Of a DNA stretch of 64,000 nucleotides, positions 11,868 through 23,313 are shown piece by piece; the first letter of the stretch is position 1, and the number at the start of each line of letters is the position of its first letter. The notes beneath the pieces are model-generated. The model worked only from the letters and a program-made list of their open reading frames with translations, made no database searches and was not told the DNA's origin. The DNA comes from Hybos culiciformis (taxonomy: Eukaryota > Arthropoda > Insecta > Diptera > Hybotidae). A program made the translations under genes and the position numbers. Location of the stretch: the NCBI GenBank assembly GCA_964007475.1, contig OZ023273.1:5370176-5434175 (forward strand), written 5' to 3'.

Positions 11868-14800
11868 CGGATCACTCTGGAGGATCCCGAGCCTCCATGG
11901 TTGCAGGGCCCCCTTAAAGCAGCATTTTTGGGGGCCTCAGGCGTTGGAAAAACAAGCATATTACAGGTAAATAAGATATTCTGTTATACTTTGTTTGCTC
12001 TTTCGAGTATATCAGGTATTGTGCTATTATATATAATGATCTTAAAATCTTTACAAAACATGAATCCTTAAATCTGTACATTGTACAGTACATATACACA
12101 TTTGTGTAATTATAATTAACCACAATGTATTGTGTACTATTATTTAGTCCTGTTATTTAACCTCCAATATGAGATTTTTATAATTATAATAAAAATTATA
12201 TCAAATGTGTAGGTAACAAATAGAATAACTTAATTAAATAATAAAAATAAAAACCATTGACTCTGCTCATTTTTTAAGAAATATGAAAATCTGTTGAATA
12301 TAAAATAATATTTTAATATAATATAAGTTTTCTGAATAGGGATATCATATAAGTTATGTCATATTTATATTTGACCATTTTTTTTTTTTTTAATTAAGGA
12401 AAATTGAGGGAAAAGTTTATATAAATAATTCATTATTTTTTCCATTATGTATATTTTGTGTACAAAAATTCAAAGTGTTCTGACTAAGTATGTACCTGTA
12501 TATATAACAATGTATTTTACCCATTTCAATATCTCTAAAAGTCTAAAAGTATGTACAGAACAATATATAAAAATTTTATGACATTATTTTTTCTTAAAAT
12601 ATAATAAAGTATCACAAAAACTATAATAATTTATTCTCTTAATGGAATTCATTACATATAGTTGTGTATACATATTGTGTACATATTATGTATGTGCAAA
12701 GATTTATAAAGCTATAAATTTTTGTTTGGGTGTCGCAGAACTTTAATTTTTCCATTAAAAGTAAAAACTCTTATTAAATTTTTCTGAATATTTATTTTTT
12801 TTCAGTCTGTAAATATTTTCACTTAGATTGCCATCATGTTGAGTAGTAGAACCTATAATAATGATACGAATTAATATAGGACAGGCATAATTATCTCTTT
12901 GTTTTGGATTAGGATAGAATAAAAAATTAGTTTTGAGAAATTTTTAATTATGATTAATTAAACATTACTATAAAGTTTATTACTAAATCCATCCAAGCTG
13001 TTTAAAATAATTGATTGCTAAATATTTATTTATAAAAATTCTTATTTAGGAATCTACTTTTCTTTTGCAATAATGGAAATAAAAAAAAGAACTCAATATA
13101 GAGTCGACTATTATTATAGGCGAAAATATAAAGTTGTCTAATAATTTTGATATTTTGTCTAGAAATAAATAGTCCTGTCTCTCAGAAGATATAGAAGCTG
13201 CTTATAATAGGAAAACAAAATAAATCCAAATTGTATATTTGATCAAAAATGATGAACGACATTATGCGTTTTCAGCAGAAAGAAAATAATATATGTTCTT
13301 TGTATATGTTAAAAAAAAAAATTAATATTGAACTTTTTCTTTTATTTATTTTTCTACAAAAATATTTAAATATGATATTAATTATTGTTCTTATTTTAAA
13401 AAATTGTATATATACTTTCACTTATTATTTATAGTGGTTATAAGTTATAACACTACTGTATCCTTACACGCAGAGAAATGCCTTTTCATTCAATATGATT
13501 ATATCAGTCATAGACTCCTAATCATAACGAAAAAATAGCCCTATGATTAAAAATCTTCGCGCAAGATGAATAATCTTTGCATATAATTACTACGTTATAC
13601 ATCGTGATTATCTTATGATTTACCTGAAATCATAAGTTATGATGCTTAATCATGCTAGTCATAAGTTATGATTAATACAAAAACATTTTTTTTTTCACTT
13701 TTTATTTTATTTTCGGTGATTAAAATTCAGATTATTTACTTTAATTACTAAAATAATAGTACATAGTTGAAATTTTCTGTAATGTCGCTAAAAAAAAATA
13801 AAAAACCAAAATTTTTTTGCTTTCTTCGGGATTCGAAACTGCGTCCTTAACATTACAAATAGCCAACACACCACACAGAAAATGTGTATACCAAATTTAT
13901 ATTTTCTATTTTATGTACATTTTAAATTTCAATACCGTAGCTGAGTGGTAGTGTTGGCGGATTGCAATGCTAAAGACCGAGGTTCGAATCCGGAAGAAGA
14001 CATAAGAAATAAAATTGTAAATTTAATAAAAATATAATAAATAAAATTTAATAAATTAAAAAAATATTAAAATAAAATAAAAAAAAATTAAATAAATGAA
14101 AATTAAATAAAAAAAAATTAATAAAAAAAACTTAAATTTTATTTTCTTATGTAAAATAGCAGCCATTACTCGCTTTTAAGACGTAAGAAATGAAATCGAT
14201 ATTATTGGGTTGCAGGATTTATGATTTTGCAGTCATAGTGATTGTTTTTACCCTTATGCCTTGTTCAGACAACGACTTAATCATGATTTCGTAATCATGA
14301 TTTGCGTAGATAATCACACTTTGAAAACGTGTGTGAACGCGATTATGAACGAAAACAAAAAAAGTAAACAACATGAAAGCAAACAAAATAAAAACATAAA
14401 TATTATTTGCTACTCAAATTTTTTTTTGTTTTGTAAATAAAGAAAATATGTCAAAAATAAAAGTCAAAAATAACTAGGAATGAGTGAAAATGGGTAACAT
14501 GGATGGTAAAAAACTATAAACTTATCCCTGAAATTTTTCATGATTTTCGATAATCATGATTTCCGATGACACTTTTTTTGTATGAGCAAATCATGGAAAA
14601 AAGAATGATAATCACAAAAAGTAAGATTATCATGATCAGAGTTCATTGTCTGAACAAGGCATTAGTCATTGTTTATGATTAATATTTACGGTTTATGATT
14701 AGTTATTAAGAGCTGAGTTCTCTGACTGCTTTACGCATATGTACAATCGTCATAATCATAATATCTGATTGGATTTCTCTCCGTGTACTTGCTGAAACTT

Positions 14801-17800
14801 CAACCAGATTTCGAATGAAAAACTTAACTCTTTCAAACACATTCTTTTTTTTTAAGCTTTTTTTTTTAATACTTAAATAAAGTTATATTTTTTAGAGTAA
14901 AAAATAATACCTACTGAATACAAAGTATTATTTTTTTTAAAGTAAAAATGAAACCCTTTTTTAACTACAAAACAAATCTATAAATTTATAACTTTAATTT
15001 TTTTGTTCGAAAAATTAAACTCATGGAAATCTTGTGCATAAAACATAATCTAGTTCTAAAACATATTAAAAATTTTAATATTAAAGCTTCATTATATATT
15101 TTTATATTACCCTTCATATCTAATTTATTTTTTTGGGCATTTGTTCCGTGGCGAAATACTTCAATAAAATCTGTATTTCTTAACAAATTGAATAAAGTAT
15201 TATAAAAAAATAGGAAATTTACTCTGAGTTAAGTTTAACTTTAACAAAAGTAACCCTCACTTTTGAACACTAGTACAAAAATTATTTAACAATAATGAAA
15301 ATTAATTAAAAAATTTTGACGTAAGGAAATAATATTATGTTTTCAGATTATTTTCAATTAAAAATGAAAAAATGAACTAAATATTTCCATTTTGTGTATG
15401 TCCGTCCACCTGCCCGTCCCACTGTAAAATGCTTTATAACTATGAAACTTTTGTTCGTTTATAAAAAAATAAAGTTATAGCACAAGTACCTCTAGTTGGT
15501 TAGGATCCTTACAATCCTTAAATTTTATATTTGATTATTTGATTATAAAAATTATTGTAAGCTTAACTAGAATGAAATAATATTGAATTGAATTCATTAC
15601 CATTATGATAATGATATACTTAACTAATAACAGAAGCATATTTTTTTCACAGAAAGAAATTTATATTCTGGAGTTAGAAATTGGTTCTTTCATAACTAAC
15701 AAACATTAATTACATCCTACTGAAGTTACAACATCCCTATATAACTCAAATTAAATTATATTATTTCATTTAAATTATATGTACTTAAAAACACGACACG
15801 CTGCTGTAGTTACAACAACATGCCTCCATAAAATCATAAAATATATAATTTTATAATTAATTTTATTATTTCATTTAAACCATATAGTATCATAATTCTA
15901 TTAACACCTATAATTTTTCTCATTATTGGAAAATGTTGATTTCAACAAAATTAAGAGTATTTCTTTGGTTTTTATGATGCAAAGAAAAACTTTCTGGTTT
16001 TGTTAATTGCATAATTGTCAGTAATATAACTTTTATTTCACATTACTCACAATTTTATTTGAAATGGAACTTATGTGGAAATGTTACTAACACTCAAATA
16101 AAGATGAATCTGCTAAAAATTTCATCGTTACAAAACTATCGCCTTGAAGCTATCTAAAATTTAACGAAGTTGTTAAAGAATTGTGGCAGTAATCGTAATA
16201 ATAAGTTAAAGATTTGAAGCTGCTATAAGCTTTTATACACAAATCGACAAAAAGTTTTTAATGTCACACCGTATTCTTTTTCTAACTACCTATAAAAACT
16301 ATTTTATTACTCTTACAATTTCAAATGTATTCCCAGAGAGAAGTAAACATTAATTAAAACATATAAAGTCAATTTTAACTAGAATTTAAAGAAAATATGA
16401 TACACATTAGTATTTATTTTATTATTTTTACTCATAAAATTAAATACAATTAATGAAAAACAAATTAGGCACCCATCTATATATCAAAGCAATAAGAAAA
16501 TAAAAGAATTTTCTACATATATACAAATATTTATGTACGTATATTAAACAACATTATGTAACAACAAAAAGATATACATTTTCATCATATGAAGATGGTA
16601 TAGCTTTTATTATTTATGAGCACTTAATGTATAATACATATACTAGATGTAGATATCCATAAATACATTACATATTATGTTTTTCCGAAAAAAGCTTTCT
16701 ACTATTTTTCCTATTCACAAAACCTTTTGAATTCATTCTTTAGTTAATTTGTTAAGAACAAAACCTTTATAAAAGACTATAAAAATATTTTTAAATAACT
16801 TTTATGAATGTTAAAATTATTATGTTGTATTCTCAGCACAAAATTCCGGTCTATTTAAGGGTGGCCTAATTTATAAGAAAAAAAAATAAAAAAAAATCAA
16901 GAGATTCGAAAAAAAAAAAAAAATATTCATACGAAATTACATATTTCAATAATCAATTTTTCATATTTTATTAAAATTTTCTCTTTAAATAATTATATAT
17001 ATTTATGTATACCTACATTCCTACATAGAAATTTATATTTTATGTTTCACATTATGCTCGTCTTATTTTTAAAATTAAGTAGAAATGTATATAACTTAAA
17101 AAAATGTGGATCGTAATCACTGTGGAAATAAGAGATTTTTCTAATAGAGTAAAGCTAAAAATAAAATAATAAATGAATATACACGAATATGTTACCTATA
17201 ATAAAATAACATAGTAACCGAGATAATAACGATCTTTCCTTCGGAATAAATCACTTTCAGCAGCTTGCTTCAAGTCACTAAAATTATTCAAAATTTCAAA
17301 TAGCTATTTTTAAAAGAAAGTAGTTAACTCTTATAGGTATACAATAAATTTAAACATACAATTATGTTTCTTCTTCTCAAAGACTGAGCATTTTAGTATA
17401 CCTACCGCTACCACAATAATTAACACAAAACTATCAGTTCATTATGGTTCATCGTGAATTAAACTCAAGGCAAGTGAAGCAATTCTCGAAGGTCTTTGCA
17501 CTCTTCTGGATCCGACACAAGGACGAAAGGGGAAAAAACATTTTTTTGAGACATAAAAACGAGTTCTTGCAAACTTATATGACAACAGGAACAATTTTAT
17601 ATGTACTTTGTAAGAAAATTAGTTAATTTTCTACACTTTAATCATTTTTTTACATAACATGTAAAAATTTGGAACATCATTACTTAAATTTTTCAACATA
17701 TTCGTAAGTTTTTGAATAGATTTACGTATTTTTGTGTTGTAATTAATCTATTCTTTCATAAAATATAATCTATTCTTTCATAAAATATATTTTTTTTTTT

Positions 17801-19533
17801 TATAATTGCAGCAATTTTTCAAACATGATTTCCCAGAGAATCATCAAATTACAAATCGTCGGAACGTATATAGAAATTGCCTCGTCTGCGACACGTACAT
17901 TCGTGAGCTGATGGTATTAGATGTTCCTCCCCAAGTAAGAAAAATATAATAAAAAAAATTGGTAGCATTTTCTTTCAATTGATTCGTATGAAAACCAAAC
18001 TTAATTTTGGATACCTACATTTTTGTTTGTGATAATATTTATTGATAATAATTTGTTTTTTATTTTAATAGCGAAAATTCCCAGCAGACAACTTCGCTGA
18101 ATGGAATAATGGTCATCCATTGGGGTTGAGAACAGTTCATGCGTATGTTTTAGTGTACGATATGGGAAATTTAGAAACATTTCAAGTACGCTAAGTTAAA
18201 ATATAATATAAAAATTTAGATTTTTTTATGTTCTAATCATGGATTGATATTTATTAAATATAATAATTTGGTGAATTGTTGAATAAAACCAAATACGAAC
18301 TAAAAAGGCGAAATGATCATGTCCTTCAAATTTGCTTATCTTAATGATAGCCCGCCTCCTCCAAAAATCAAAAATTCTTCCATATATTACATATTAAAAG
18401 TTTATACAAAACACAAAAGTTTCTCATGATATATTTATTTTATTTTTACATTCTGGTGAAAACCATTATTAGAAAAACATAATGTTTAAGCCACATGTAC
18501 TTAATAAACTTTCAATTAATGAATACAAAATTTATCATAAACAATTACATCAACCAAGGAAATGACGGATTTTTATATGCAAATAAATTTGAATGCACTA
18601 GCGCATAATCGTTTTTAATTTTCACTTAACTTTTGCTCTAGAAGAACTAAACGTGTTCTATAAACAAGAAGAACCATTTTTGGAAAAGACATATAAAAAA
18701 TAGAATTGGATGGAAATACAAAATTAAAAATATATATTTAATATTATTTAACATCTCTATACGAATATAAAAACTAAAACTTTTATTAATCAATTTTTTC
18801 TCAGTACTGCCGAACCATGAGAGATCAAATTTTGGATAGTTTTAGTCATAGAGATTTTAGTATAATTGTGGTCGGAAATAAATTTGACACAATAACAGAA
18901 GCTCAAACAAATTCACAGGTGGGTTAAAATAATTTTTTTTTATATCTATAAATTATTCTACAATTAAATTTTTACCTCTACACTAAACTAATTAAAATTT
19001 TCATTTAAAAAAAAAAAATCTAATTTTGTGAAAAACGACAAGTTCTTAAATCATAATTAATGTTGATATTGTTAGCTTTTGTTATCTAACATTTTCATTT
19101 AAAAATAATTAAATATTTTTCTTATTTTAAGGATCTCAAAGATATTTCAACATTAGTACGTAAGCATTGGAGATGTGGATATGTTGAATGCTCAGCAAAG
19201 TAACATGATCAATTAAAAAAACTTAAAAATAATTCCGAATGAGACAATGAAGAATGTTTTTAGACAATACATTAGTTTAACTATTAGTATAAAGAACCGT
19301 GGGTTCATAGTCTAAAAAAGTTTTATAACAAATTTACAAGATTGGATAAATGTTTTCCTTGTCTCATTGATTTAAAACTAAAGTTTGAGTTTTTAATCAA
19401 TATTTTTTTTAGGTATAATTATAAAATAGGAGACGTTTTTAGAGAATTAATGGGTTGTACATCATCAGGTTGCCAAATTGGTACAGATTTAACACAATCA
19501 TCTAGAAATAAAGGTCGTTGCAATATTCTTTAG
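11868..19533 (+). CDS. RASL10-like small GTPase
   Basis: This is a Ras-superfamily signalling GTPase of the RASL10 type, probably membrane-attached. Exons are 11868-11966, 17812-17934, 18072-18185, 18805-18918, 19132-19199 and 19413-19533, all with GT-AG junctions and consistent phases, giving 212 residues from the first codon after an in-frame TAG (human RASL10B is close to this length). Visible motifs are the P-loop GASGVGKT, the G4 motif NKFD, the G5 motif CSAK and a C-terminal CNIL CaaX box. The last residue, Leu, suggests geranylgeranylation. The G3 position reads DVPP instead of DxxG and lacks the usual catalytic Gln; human RASL10 proteins have DFPP there, which supports the family call. 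VRKHWRCGYVECSAKYN also matches that family. The true start is unresolved: no in-frame ATG lies between the TAG at 11865-11867 and the P-loop. The first exon is markedly GC-richer than its surroundings. Confidence 0.85.
13819..13874 (-). repeat. tRNA-like repeat, inverted arm 1
   Basis: On the minus strand this reads GTGTTGGC, then TTTGTAATG, then TTTCGAATCCCG and GAAGAAAGC, paralleling the plus-strand copy at 13934-14001 with roughly four of five bases shared by eye. The B-box-like part is TTCGAATCCC. It is a degenerate copy without the A-box region. The two copies point away from each other across a spacer of about 60 bases, so a transcript through both could fold into a hairpin. Confidence 0.6.
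13934..14001 (+). repeat. tRNA-derived repeat, inverted arm 2
   Basis: The copy contains an A-box-like TAGCTGAGTGG and an exact B-box GGTTCGAATCC at tRNA-like spacing, with TTGCAAT (centre GCA, as in tRNA-Cys) between them. It does not fold into a proper tRNA: the anticodon stem pairs poorly and no acceptor stem can be formed from the flanks. It is therefore read as a tRNA-derived SINE-like repeat or tRNA relic, not a functional tRNA gene. Confidence 0.6.
14257..14661. mobile_element. PIF/Harbinger-like MITE (405 bp)
   Basis: The left end TGCCTTGTTCAGACAA is matched by the right end TTGTCTGAACAAGGCA as a perfect 16-bp terminal inverted repeat. TTA flanks both sides (14254-14256 and 14662-14664), matching the 3-bp TWA target duplication of the PIF/Harbinger superfamily. 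Inside there are only palindromic TCATGATTTCG/CGATAATCATGA motifs and no transposase. The perfect ends suggest a relatively recent insertion into the larger repeat at 13465-14787. Confidence 0.75.
17746..17789. repeat. 22-bp tandem duplication before exon 2
   Basis: Two perfect copies of a 22-bp unit (starting ATCTATTCTTTCATA) end 22 bases before the acceptor AG of GTPase exon 2, within the branch-point region of the intron. Both copies carry the same pyrimidine-rich CTATTCTTTC. Confidence 0.8.
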
Positions 19534-19625
19534 CAATTTCTTAACAAATTTGTTCAGTACTGGTAATAATGTTATACAAATAATATATATAATATTTTAA
19601 GAATTTAAATAACTGTTAGATGTAA

Positions 19626-19631
19626 AATAAA
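19626..19631 (+). terminator. Poly(A) signal of GTPase gene
   Basis: AATAAA lies about 95 bases after the GTPase stop codon, a plausible 3' end signal. In this AT-rich sequence the hexamer also occurs often by chance. Confidence 0.35.
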
Positions 19632-22600
19632 TTATACAAAATATTCTTCTTCATAACATAACCATTCATTTTTTCTCGCAAAAGCTGAGCAAAAGAAGGA
19701 GAAAATATAGAAATATTCAGTATGGAAATGGAAATGGAAATGGAATAATACAAATACAACCGTACTCATTAGAATTACGAGATGTTGACAAAATTGATTG
19801 AAATAAAGTATAACAATAATAACAATAACAAAATTAATTAAAATTTTTTTTATTAATATAAAAAAAAAAGACTAGAGTATAATTTGTATTAATTTTAAGA
19901 CTAAACGAAAATATAAAAAAACAAATAATCTTTTTTTATAAGCGAAAAAGCTGAATGTGGAAATGTCGTAATCGTAATATTAATTAAATTAATTATTTTT
20001 CTTGAAACTATTTTGTTTGGACAATAAATTGTAGGCTCCAAAAATTTTGTTTTAAGTAAGAGCTGTCTAAAACTCTTAAAAGACTATCATATTATTGTTA
20101 ATTCGTTACAACAAACTAAGTGGTATTGGAAAAATTTAGAATTTCTTTACTTGCAAAATTTTTATAACAATTTGAATTTTGTAACATTTAAACAAAAATA
20201 TACTGTTAAATTCATTTGTTAATTTTATTTTTAATTTAATTTTTATTACGATTATCGGCATATTACGTAGATTCTAAAAATCAATAAATTTTCAGTTTAG
20301 ATAATAAAACAGTGTAAGCAATTCAATAGTCAAAGTAGAATTTTATCGATGTTATTAATGAAAATTAATCTAATAAAAATCACAATACCTATCATTTAAT
20401 AAAGAATAAACAATTAAATATTAACTAAAAAAAAGTTCAAGTATTAATAAAAAAAATTAGCTAAATAATTTTCAGAAAACTTTGAGGAAATGCAACATAG
20501 ACAACCCCTTAGATGTAAAGCAATAAAATAATTAAATATAGATTATAGAACTAAGAAATATAAATTTTTTAAACTTTAAATTAATTGTTCAAATATCGTT
20601 TTTCTTAGTCGCGTTGTTTTTTTTTTTTTTTTGTAAAAATATTCGAAGGTGTATTTCACTCCAAGTTTTAATGATAGAAAATTTTAATGAGCTTATTGGC
20701 ATTTTCACGCTTTATTTTAATTATGCTTATATAGCTTAAGCTTATAGAAAATAAAACAAGAAAGAAAGGAAAGGCTTTCTAAATACATACAAAAATTTAT
20801 TTTCTAAAACCCTTCAGATATTTTGTTCAGAAGAAAATAAAAATAGAAGAAGAACAGGAATGATACAACATCGCTTAATTTTAAAAGCAATTGGCATTCT
20901 GTTCAAAAAATTGTCTTAAAGTTTGTGACTTAATTTATAAAAAAAAAATACATTATTATCTATAATCTTTTTTTTTCTATATTTGGATAATATCTGTTTA
21001 ATCGCCTCGATGAGTTTTATTAGTTTCATATTTATATCCAAAATGCCTTCACTAGTATTTTTTCACATTTCAAGTAGGTATTAATATTTTATGTTGCAAA
21101 TTGCCCAAGCTACAAAACTTGAAAAATTTACAAAATATTGTAATTAAAAACTGAGTGAAAAACGAAAAAAGGGCTAAATTAATAATAAAGTTGATTACGA
21201 AATTTTTAACAAAAAGCGAAGCTAACTATAAAAACTGAAGTTAATATTTTAGAAAGCTTTTGTGAACAATTTAAGTATTATTGCTAATTTCCAGTATTTT
21301 TTTGTCTTTATAATAGCAATATTATGTATTATACAAATTCAATGGAAAATATATGTTTTTAATATCTGTAGTAAATGTAAGAAGGTTTTTTTACGTAAAT
21401 ATAAAATTAAACTAATGAAGGCGCACAAACCTTATCTTAATAAATTTGAAATTTACTATAACTTACATTAAAGAAATGGATTAAATTTTTGCTCTTCCAA
21501 TAAATTAATATTTAAGTCTTAATTTTTTTAAATTTTAATTCATAGGCTTGTATTTATTATGTATATTATGTCAAATTGTTGAATAGAAAATTTCTTCCCT
21601 CTATAAATGCAAAAAATAAATATCATAGAGAATTATTTTTAAAACCACTATTGATTTATATATAAATATAATTTGTATCAAAATAATGTTAACAAAAAAA
21701 ATCGTTATCTAATTGGTTTTTTTAAGAGAAATAATATTTAGTAGTGAGTTACTGAGTTATATTAAAAATAATTATTGGAAGCAGCAAAAATTAAAAAAAT
21801 TATTATACTTACATACACTAACTAATTTTCAAAATGTTAACGTATTATTATACATTATATACATACAATACATATTAAATATAAATAATTTGTTGTAAAA
21901 TATTTTTTTAAAGGCTGAAAATTTTTAGAAGAAAATTTTAATAAATTGTTTTCGTTAAATAAAAAGATAAAATTTAATATCAGATAGAAATTAAATTAAA
22001 AGCAAACAAATAAAAACTTCTGCAATGCACATTAAGGTACCTACATAACATGTACGATTGTACATAATGTAGTTATATACACTTACAATACATTTTATTT
22101 GCTTTATCTTTGACATTTTTGTAGCAAAATAAAGTCTTAAAAAAAACTGGATGAAATGTTTGTGACATTGTTCAGAACCTTTGGAAGCTCTGAAAATAAA
22201 AATTATTATTTTGTAGATGCTTAAAATTTATCACATAAAGAACAAATTTAAGCACGAACAGAGTTAGATTGTTTCAAAATATTCATTAAAATAAATGTTT
22301 ACAGGCTTTTAAATAGATGTGATTGAAAAAGATTATTAAATATTTCGATAAATACGTGGAAAAGTTCCTTTTTACATTACCTTTGTCCCTCAATTAAAAA
22401 TAAACTGTTGCAAATAAATCCAATTTATCACTTAATTGTTGGAAAAAGTATTTACAGTTTACTCTAGGACATTACATCAAGAATTTACTTCTTAAAAAAA
22501 AAATATATAAGATTGTGAATATTTTATCAACAGAAATAGATATTAACATTAACAAATAAAAAAATATTGAAATAAGAATAAGAATCCTTACATAAAGTCT

Positions 22601-23160
22601 ATTCCACTGAATTAAATTTTTGTTTTACTTATTTCAGTACAAACGAACATTCTGCTATCATTTTCCTTGTAATTATTTTAGCCATTATCCGAAAAATAAT
22701 AAGAGCTTCTTTCTTTAGCATTTTATATAATTTAAGCCGTATTTGTGGAAATAACTTTAATATATAAAGCAAAAAAAACTGTAGGCATTTGCAGAAATAA
22801 AAGAAATATAAAAATAAAAACAATAAATAAATTAGAATTTCTTGATATAAAAAAAAAATAAAAATAAATTGTACCCACCTTAAGATTTATATTAAAAGTT
22901 TGCTGAATAATTAAAATTTATATTCGTACGTTAGGTATGTTTGATTTACAAAAATGTTTTAAAAATATTTAATTTTAACACGTTATGAGATTCACAAAAT
23001 GGTACTAATTGGTAAACATTCATTTCAACCATCAATCTTTTTACAATACAATCTTTTTCTGAGGTAGTTTTGGACAGGTATATAATTCGTCGTTAGCGGG
23101 CTCAATCTCGATGGTCAATTTAATTTAAGAGATCATAACACTGAAATAAACTGTTCTTAG

Positions 23161-23313
23161 GAATGCTTTACCTCCTTTGTAATTGAACCGACTTTAATAA
23201 GTCAAATTTTTAAAGCTGAAAACGTGATCCGCATGCTTTTTAAAAAATTTAGTCCTAAAAAGGCAAAATCGGCCTCAAAAAATGAGGTTGCTCCAAAAAT
23301 TGTCCAGCAGTAA
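23161..23313 (+). pseudogene. Coding-like island, unknown origin
   Basis: Within AT-rich DNA, 51 codons are open with richer codon composition, including EPTLISQIFKAENVIRMLFK and a basic tail KKFSPKKAKSASK before TAA. A TAG sits immediately upstream; its AG follows GTTCTT and could be an acceptor, or the frame could simply be broken. The preceding 100 bases (from about 23060) are also less AT-rich, with the frame GSFGQVYNSS. I do not recognise the family. It resembles the end of a transposable-element protein or a decayed gene fragment more than a live gene. Confidence 0.25.

Larger units (their letters stand above)
13465..14787. mobile_element. 1.3-kb element with terminal inverted repeats
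   Basis: The left end TACACGCAGAGAAATGCC (13465-13482) matches the reverse complement of the right end, TACACGGAGAGAAATCC (14771-14787). Subterminal DNA on both sides is filled with short copies of ATCATAA/TTATGAT motifs, typical of non-autonomous elements. No transposase frame is present and no clear target-site duplication could be read. Inside are an inverted pair of tRNA-like sequences and a separate MITE (14257-14661), so this is a nest of insertions in the first intron of the GTPase gene. The superfamily is not assigned. Confidence 0.55.

Noticed and set aside
13934..14001. Functional tRNA-Cys gene
   Set aside because: A- and B-box-like motifs and a GCA loop are present, but the acceptor and anticodon stems do not pair and related degenerate copies occur nearby, so it is treated as a repeat.
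17444..17626. 60-codon plus-strand frame in the GTPase intron
   Set aside because: Composition is mildly gene-like (HRELNSRQVKQFSKVFALFW), but no family is recognised and the conserved GTPase exons join correctly without it.
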